This document shows positions 58,087 through 64,000 of a stretch of 64,000 bases of DNA, piece by piece (the first letter of the stretch is position 1; each line of letters opens with the position of its first letter). The notes below the pieces were generated by a model. That model worked only from the letters and a program-made list of their open reading frames with translations, was not told the DNA's origin and did not search any database. The translations under genes and the position numbers were made by a program. Origin of the DNA: CAVVPY01 sp963750295 (lineage in GTDB: Bacteria; Actinomycetota; Actinomycetes; Mycobacteriales; Jatrophihabitantaceae); assembly GCA_963750295.1 (NCBI GenBank), contig CAVVPY010000001.1, forward strand, positions 2,604,001 through 2,668,000. The letters run 5' to 3'.

Positions 58087-61000
58087 GTGGGCGAATGTCC
58101 GGGTTGTGGTGCGCCGAAGCGCGAAGGGTTGCGGTTCTGCGCCCAATGCGGAACCGCACTGGCTCTGGTCTGCCCCGCGTGCGGTAATCCCCATGAACCA
58201 GGTGATCGGTTCTGCGGCGGTTGTGGCGCCGACATCACCTCCGGTGGACGCCAAGAAATCCACACCGTGGCCGAGCGTCGGGTGTGTTCGGTGTTGTTCT
58301 GCGATGTCGTCGGCTTCACGCCGCTGTCCGAATCGCGCGATGCCGAAGCAGTACGCGAGCTTCTCTCCCAGTATTTCGACACCGCGCGCACCGTGATCAG
58401 CCGGTACGGAGGCGTCGTCGAGAAGTTCATCGGCGACGCGGTGATGGCGGTGTGGGGGGCGCCCGTAGCCGTGGAGGGCGACACCGAGCGAGCGGTACGC
58501 GCGGGGCTGGAGTTGGTCGACGCGGTAGCTGCGTTGGGCGAACAGGTGGGCGCGGCCGGGCTGGCGGCCCGAGCCGGCGTGGTGACCGGTGAGGTGGCGG
58601 TGACCCTCGGCGCCACCCAGGAGGGAATGGTCGCCGGCGATGCGGTGAACACCGCCGCACGGGTGCAGTCGGTTGCAAGCGCCGGCTCGGTGTGGGTGGA
58701 CGATGCCACCCGGCGACTGGCCCAGGCCGGAGTCGAGTTCGTCGACGTCGGAGAGCATGCGTTGAAGGGCAAGGCCGAGCCGCTGCGGTTGTGGCGGGCC
58801 GGGCGGGTGCTGTCGAACGTGGGCGGCGCACAGCGCGTCGACGGGCTACAGGCGCCGATCACCGGCCGGGACGTCGAACTACGCCTGCTGAAGGACCTGT
58901 TCCACGCGGCAGCCGATCGGCGCCAACCACGCCTGGTCGCGGTGACCGGGCCGGCCGGGGTCGGCAAGTCCCGGCTGGGCTGGGAATTCGAGAAGTACGT
59001 CGACGGGTTGGCCGCGCTGGTCCGTTGGCATCGCGGACGGTGCCTGTCCTACGGCGACGGGGTGGCGTTCTGGGCGCTCGCCGAGATCGTGCGCCAGCGC
59101 CTGGACATCGCCGAGGACGACCCGATCGAGACCGCCACCGCCAAGCTGGCCGCCGGGCTGGAACAGTGGGTGCCCGATCCGGACGAGCGGGGCTATGTCG
59201 GCGTGCGTCTGGGTCGCCTGCTCGGCCTGCGACTGCCCGGCGACACCGGGCAGGAACTGAACCGTGACGAGCTCTTCGCCGGGTGGCGGCTGTGGTTCGA
59301 GCGCCTGGCCGACGCCGCGCCGGTCGTGTTGCTCGTCGAAGACCTGCACCATGCCGACAGTGGGCTGCTCGACTTCCTCGACCACCTGCTCGACTGGGCT
59401 CGCAACGTCCCCGTGTTCGTGCTGACCTTCAGCCGCCCGGAGACCCGTCTCGAGCGACCCGGCTGGGGCGTCGGTCGCAACCGCACGCTGCTCACCCTCG
59501 ATCCTCTCGACGCCGCCTCGATGACCGGGCTGCTGCAGGCGCTGGTTCCGGGCGTTCCCCCCGTCGCCGCGTCAGCCATTGCCGCGCAGGCGCAGGGCAT
59601 CCCGCTGTTCGCAGTGGAAACCATCCGTGCGCTCATCGACCGCGACATCGTGGTACCTGTCGAAGGCGTGTACCGCCTGGTCGGCGACCTCGGCCGGTTG
59701 ACCGTCCCGGACAGCCTGCACGGTCTGCTCGCCGCGCGCTTGGACGCCCTCGACCCGGATGTCCGGGCCCTGGTGGCCGACGCCGCGGTGCTGGGCGATT
59801 CCTTCGCCCCGGAGGCGTTGGCCGCCGTGTCCGCCCGACCGGAGAACGAGATCCGCGCCGCCCTGAGTGACCTGGTCCGCCGCGAGGTGTTCGAGATCGC
59901 CGCCGACCCGCTGTCTCCCCAGCGGGGCAACTATGGCTTTGCGCACGACATGCTGCGCCAGGTCGCCTATGACACCCTCTCGCGCCGCGACCGTAAGATC
60001 CGACACCTCGCGGTCGCCGCCCACCTGCGCGCCACCTACCCCGGCGACGGCGACGAGATCATCGATGTCATCGCCCGCCACTATCTCGATGCCCTCACGG
60101 CGGTCCCGGACGACGCCGACAACGACGACCTCCGCGCCGGCGCTGTCGAAGCCCTTACCCGTGCGGGCGAACGCGCCGCCCGGACCGGTGCAGCGAGGGC
60201 CGCGGCCGACCATTTCGCGGCTGCCGCTCACCACGCCGCAGCCGCCCAGTCACCCGATCGAGACCTCGCCGCCGCCCGGCTCTGGGAGCGCGCCGCAGCC
60301 GCCGGCTTCGGCAGCGGTCACTGGGCCACGATCGTCGACTACGCAGACCACGCGATCACCGCCTACGGTCTCGCCGGGCACACCCGCGCCGCCGCCCGCA
60401 CCCAATCATTGGCGGGCCGGGCCGCACGAGCGGCGGGTCGGTTCAGCGAGGCGCGCGATCGGCTCACGATCGCCATCGCGGAGCTGTCCGACAACCCGGA
60501 CGCCGACACGATCATGGCCATGTCCGTGCTCGCTGCCCTGGAAACGTTCGCCGGCGCGGCGGACGCCGATCGGCTCACCGACGACGCGCTGGCTCTCGGC
60601 CAGGAGCTCGGTGTCTCTCGCGACATCCTGGCCGAATTGCTCATCACGCGCGCCTCGTGGCACGTCACGGCCGGTCACCGAGCCCAGGCTGTCGCCTATC
60701 TGCGCGAAGCGGTGCGGCTGGCCGAGGAGGTCGGCGACATGCTCTCGCATTCGCGGGCACTGCTGAACATCTCCGATGCGTTGACCGCCACCGACGCCCG
60801 GGCTGCGGCCCAGGCCGCCCGCGACGCTGCCGACGTGGCCCGGCGCGCCGGGAACCGGCAGCTCGTCGAGGTAGCCCTGAGCAACCTGGTCGTGTCGCAG
60901 TTACAGACCGGTGAATGGCAGGAGGCAATGCGGATCGCGACCGAGGCGATCGAATCGGACGGCCTCGACGGCCCGTTCATCACGATCAACCGCGCCACGA

Positions 61001-61629
61001 TCGCCCTGTTGCGGGGCGATGCCGACACAGCACAACCCGGGCAGGCCGCGCTCAGCGATGTGCGCGCAAGCGAGGACCCGCAAGACCAAGCCACCGTGGC
61101 TCTGTTCGACGCAACCGTGGCCGCGGCGCACAACCGGCCCGCCGACGCGCTCCGACAGGCTCGCGCAGCCCTCGACCACATCGATGCTCTCGGGCCGAGC
61201 GCCGACTCGATCCGGTGGTCGTGGCCGATCGCGGCCCGTGCAGCGCACCAATTGGGCGACACCGCCGAGGTCTCGGCATTGCTCGCCCTGCTTGACCGCT
61301 ACCAGCCCGGTCATCTTCCGCCCATGCTGCACGCCGAGCGCGACCTCACCCGCGCGCGACTGGCGGTCGGTGCAGGCACTGTCGGCGCGGAGGCCGACGC
61401 CCTGTTCAGCACCGCAGTGGCCAGCCTGCGGGAACGCGGCACGCCCTACCACCTCGCCAACGGCCTGCTCGACCACGCCGATCACCTCGTGGCCACCGGA
61501 CACCGCTCCGAGGCCGACGCGCTCATCGAGGAAGCCCGGCAGATCGCTGGCCAACTCGGGGCCAAGCCACTGGCTGAACGCGCGGCGACAATTGCCGGCG
61601 AACACGTGGCAACAAGCCCGGCCCGCTGA
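58087..61629 (+). CDS. Adenylate cyclase - AAA ATPase - TPR protein with zinc ribbons (paralog 2)
   Basis: 1180 residues from GTG 58087, with GGGAAGGA 7 bp upstream. The open frame to 57442 is only the repeat array read on the wrong strand. Zinc ribbons (4-47), cyclase with Asp73, Asp117, Lys113, Asp185, Asn188 and Arg192 all present, Walker A GPAGVGKS, Walker B VVLLVEDLHH, then long alpha-helical TPR-like repeats. Same architecture and length as the protein at 50582-54148, so the two are paralogs. Divergent from the repeat-protein operon. Confidence 0.93.
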   Translation: MGECPGCGAPKREGLRFCAQCGTALALVCPACGNPHEPGDRFCGGCGADITSGGRQEIHTVAERRVCSVLFCDVVGFTPLSESRDAEAVRELLSQYFDTARTVISRYGGVVEKFIGDAVMAVWGAPVAVEGDTERAVRAGLELVDAVAALGEQVGAAGLAARAGVVTGEVAVTLGATQEGMVAGDAVNTAARVQSVASAGSVWVDDATRRLAQAGVEFVDVGEHALKGKAEPLRLWRAGRVLSNVGGAQRVDGLQAPITGRDVELRLLKDLFHAAADRRQPRLVAVTGPAGVGKSRLGWEFEKYVDGLAALVRWHRGRCLSYGDGVAFWALAEIVRQRLDIAEDDPIETATAKLAAGLEQWVPDPDERGYVGVRLGRLLGLRLPGDTGQELNRDELFAGWRLWFERLADAAPVVLLVEDLHHADSGLLDFLDHLLDWARNVPVFVLTFSRPETRLERPGWGVGRNRTLLTLDPLDAASMTGLLQALVPGVPPVAASAIAAQAQGIPLFAVETIRALIDRDIVVPVEGVYRLVGDLGRLTVPDSLHGLLAARLDALDPDVRALVADAAVLGDSFAPEALAAVSARPENEIRAALSDLVRREVFEIAADPLSPQRGNYGFAHDMLRQVAYDTLSRRDRKIRHLAVAAHLRATYPGDGDEIIDVIARHYLDALTAVPDDADNDDLRAGAVEALTRAGERAARTGAARAAADHFAAAAHHAAAAQSPDRDLAAARLWERAAAAGFGSGHWATIVDYADHAITAYGLAGHTRAAARTQSLAGRAARAAGRFSEARDRLTIAIAELSDNPDADTIMAMSVLAALETFAGAADADRLTDDALALGQELGVSRDILAELLITRASWHVTAGHRAQAVAYLREAVRLAEEVGDMLSHSRALLNISDALTATDARAAAQAARDAADVARRAGNRQLVEVALSNLVVSQLQTGEWQEAMRIATEAIESDGLDGPFITINRATIALLRGDADTAQPGQAALSDVRASEDPQDQATVALFDATVAAAHNRPADALRQARAALDHIDALGPSADSIRWSWPIAARAAHQLGDTAEVSALLALLDRYQPGHLPPMLHAERDLTRARLAVGAGTVGAEADALFSTAVASLRERGTPYHLANGLLDHADHLVATGHRSEADALIEEARQIAGQLGAKPLAERAATIAGEHVATSPAR

Positions 61630-61784
61630 CCGCCGAACGGCGCTGGCTTGACCGGACAGTGCCCCGGTCGACATCGAGTGCGAAGCGCTCAGCCGTCAGC
61701 TCGGGCACGATACCGACCCGGCAGCTGAGTGTCGGCGAGACGCGCTGGCCCACCCCAACCAGCAGATCGCAGTCAGCGGACGTC

Positions 61785-64000
61785 TCACGTGCCGGGCACG
61801 TATCCGCGTGCCATTGCTGCCGCAAGGGCGCCACCGGTCAAGCCGCTCCCCCCTGCACTCATCAAACTCAAGAAGTTCCCGCTGAGCGTGTTGAACAGGG
61901 TCAGCTCGACGAGGGTGGACACCGAACCCGGCAGATCCGTCTGGTCCGGAACCGTCACGAAGTTGGCCAGCTTCCGGAGTGACGACGCGCTGTCGACCGC
62001 GTTCGAATCGGTGATCGGCGTAACCGTCACGTGACCACTGAGGCTGCCATCGCCGCCTTCGGCGGATGTCGTACGCCCACAATGATGGGTTTGCGTACCG
62101 CCTACGGTGAACGCCGTCGTCCCTGTTGTGAGAGTCAGGTTTTTTGAGTTGCCGTTGTCGTCAGGGTAGGCCGAAACCATGTCACCTTTCGTCGGATACA
62201 ACGATGGCGGAAGGGCCGCCGCGAGCGCCGTATGCAGAACGTCGGCAGTCGAGCTGCACGTAAGTTGGTCAGCTCCAGCACCGTTCGGACCCGAGTAGAA
62301 GGCACCGCTGAGCAATAGCTGGTCAGGGAGCAGATCCGGGAGTACGAACGTGAGTGAGGCATGGTCGGCCGGGGAGTCGCCGTTCCCGTCAACGGTCTTG
62401 ATCAACGACGATGATACGTAGCTGGCCACACTTCTGTTGTCGCAGTACTTCGAACGGTAGAGGCAATTGAAATCAGATATATCGAACGTGTCAGATCCGT
62501 GACCGTACATTTCATGGGCATCGGTAGCGAACACAGGCAATGAGTCGAGACCTCCGGGGAGTGTGGGCACCTTTAGGCCGGCCACATTGAGCGCCCAGCC
62601 GGCACGACCGGTCATGATTCCCTCGGGGACGTCGAGCGTCGTGCCTGGCAGGGAAAATTTCTCGTAGGTGACGGTGGCAGTCTTCAACGGGACGCGAATC
62701 TGGTTGCCGAGACCGTTGGTCACCAGGCATTGCCCGAGCGCACCCATATTGCCGCCCGTGCCTGTCGAGAGCGGACTCGGCAGCAGATTGGTGACGCTGC
62801 TTGAGCCCAGCGTCGCGAGCAGGCTGTCGCCGGGCGCCGACCCCGTCTCCATGCCCGTGAGCGAGTAGTCGGTACCGCTGAGTGTGCCCACCGCGGTGAG
62901 GCACTCCAGTTCCTGGCTGGTGATGGAGCCAGTTCCGGCGCGGTCGCTTATCGTCTTGGCGAGCGCGTTGACCAGTCCCAGCGGCGAGGTACCAATGACA
63001 CTCAGCGGCAAAGAACTGAGCGCGCCACCCAATCCGGTCGCAACGTTCAGCAGACTTGTGCCGACGGGGAAGTAGGAATCCGACAGAGCCTGTGTGAGCA
63101 GTGTCTTGTCGTAGAACTTCGCCAGGTCGGTCGCCGCTTCGGCGATGGGCAATGCGAACGCACGCCGTAGGGCGGCCCCCACCCCACTTGCTCCGGCCAC
63201 CGTGAAGCCGTCGTTGTTCGCAGCGGTGACGTAGGCCAGGTGCGTGAGGCCGGGCTGCGTGGCCGCATCCGGATCGTTGGCGGTCGGGTCCTTGATCCCC
63301 GTCGAGTAGGCGCCCGCGTCCTTCCCGCCTACCACCCAGGCGACCTGCAGTGGGCTGAACGCACATCCCGTACCGGGCGGCGCGGACAGGAAAGTCATCG
63401 CATCCACAGCGGAGAGCCCGGCCCGTTGGAGCAAGTGAGCCAGGACTCCGGCGGCCCCCGTCGCCGATGTCGGGATGTAGGCCGAGCACGACCCGCGCAC
63501 CAGATCCTCGGCGGAGTTGATCAAGAAGTCCGCGAGGTTTAGCACGTCGCCGTACACCGATCGCAACGCCGCACGCACAGCCGTCATCCCCCATCTGGCC
63601 AGGCCGAGCACCGTCTGGGCGAGTTCTTCGGCATGGTCGAGTTGGGCATAGCGCGGCTCGAGCGCGGCCAAAGCGCCAATCGCCTCACCGGGTGCAAACC
63701 CGGCGGCCGCCAATGCGGACAATGCCGGCTGCGCGCCCTGGTCACCGGCGGCATTGATCAGCGCGGCCAGCGTGTCCGAGGCAGGGATCCCGAGATCGTG
63801 AAGCAGTGCGACGACCTGCTGGTTGAGCGCAACTCCCAACTCTTGCTTCGCGATGTTGAACAGAGCTGTAGCTCCTACATGCAGCGAGGCGGTACTCCGC
63901 AGCGCTTCGAGAATGTCGAGCGCCGAGAAGTGACCGTTCAGCAAGCTCGCGATGGTGGCCGCCGAGTCGCCGTAGACATTCGCCAGGGCGGACGAGATCT
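61785..64000 (-). CDS. Large Ala/Leu-rich protein (partial, start beyond window)
   Basis: At least 738 residues; the frame is still open at the right edge. The N-terminal visible part is a series of helical repeats that recur around VYGD (ALANVYGDSAATIASLLNG..., AALRSVYGDVLNLADFLIN...). The C-terminal part is beta-rich with several Cys (CLTAVG, FNCLYRSKYCDN, TCSSTADVL), which favours an exported protein, but the N-terminus is not visible. Not recognised. Stop TGA at 61785, 155 bp from the cyclase 2 stop, convergent. Confidence 0.75.
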   Translation of the reverse strand, partial: ISSALANVYGDSAATIASLLNGHFSALDILEALRSTASLHVGATALFNIAKQELGVALNQQVVALLHDLGIPASDTLAALINAAGDQGAQPALSALAAAGFAPGEAIGALAALEPRYAQLDHAEELAQTVLGLARWGMTAVRAALRSVYGDVLNLADFLINSAEDLVRGSCSAYIPTSATGAAGVLAHLLQRAGLSAVDAMTFLSAPPGTGCAFSPLQVAWVVGGKDAGAYSTGIKDPTANDPDAATQPGLTHLAYVTAANNDGFTVAGASGVGAALRRAFALPIAEAATDLAKFYDKTLLTQALSDSYFPVGTSLLNVATGLGGALSSLPLSVIGTSPLGLVNALAKTISDRAGTGSITSQELECLTAVGTLSGTDYSLTGMETGSAPGDSLLATLGSSSVTNLLPSPLSTGTGGNMGALGQCLVTNGLGNQIRVPLKTATVTYEKFSLPGTTLDVPEGIMTGRAGWALNVAGLKVPTLPGGLDSLPVFATDAHEMYGHGSDTFDISDFNCLYRSKYCDNRSVASYVSSSLIKTVDGNGDSPADHASLTFVLPDLLPDQLLLSGAFYSGPNGAGADQLTCSSTADVLHTALAAALPPSLYPTKGDMVSAYPDDNGNSKNLTLTTGTTAFTVGGTQTHHCGRTTSAEGGDGSLSGHVTVTPITDSNAVDSASSLRKLANFVTVPDQTDLPGSVSTLVELTLFNTLSGNFLSLMSAGGSGLTGGALAAAMARGYVPGT

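Overview
The window is high-GC DNA with dense, often overlapping genes, many GTG/TTG starts and families typical of Actinomycetia: a TIGR03086/DinB-type protein of the mycothiol-linked group, a wax ester synthase/DGAT, a PHA synthase with a phasin-like protein, ECF sigma/zinc anti-sigma pairs, MobF relaxase and long cyclase-AAA-TPR proteins. A soil actinomycete is my inference; I cannot name the genus.

Layout. 1-3245: catabolic run (SDR end, cytochrome P450, zinc alcohol dehydrogenase, enoyl-CoA hydratase). 3336-12418: storage and central carbon (PHA synthase, SurE, a Crp-like regulator, a phasin-like protein, pyruvate phosphate dikinase, an SDR, a small protein, dihydrolipoyl dehydrogenase). 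12453-13607: two convergent, overlapping genes. 13728-13800: tRNA-Arg(CCU).

13755-29427 is an integrated mobilizable element. A 40-bp piece of the tRNA gene is repeated at the far end, and a 22-bp tandem motif sits just inside both ends. It carries a tyrosine integrase, an excisionase, a MobF relaxase-helicase, a VapBC45-like toxin-antitoxin pair, a truncated RES gene, a five-gene secreted protein/lipoprotein/MacAB-type transporter cassette, a decayed transposase end and an ECF sigma/membrane protein pair. No FtsK/TraB or type IV secretion genes are visible.

29555-46854: ordinary chromosome with an ECF sigma operon (34204 down to 30441), a MOSC-ferredoxin reductase-ferredoxin fusion, a two-component pair bracketing a four-gene FtsX/ABC operon, a WS/DGAT, an HxlR-type regulator and a methyltransferase. 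46863-49663: secreted sedolisin and a membrane-anchored protein.

49901-61629 is the most unusual part. A minus-strand run encodes, in order, a 98-residue protein made of six near-identical 15-residue units, a GAF protein, a cytosolic subtilisin-like protease, an MFS transporter fused to a cyclic-nucleotide-binding domain, and a zinc ribbon/adenylate cyclase/AAA/TPR protein. A second, paralogous cyclase is transcribed divergently from the repeat-protein gene, and a Crp-type regulator converges on the first cyclase. The order precursor-sensor-protease-exporter-cyclase suggests a cAMP-controlled system that makes and exports short peptides from a repeat precursor; this is a hypothesis. The window ends inside a large alanine/leucine-rich protein gene.
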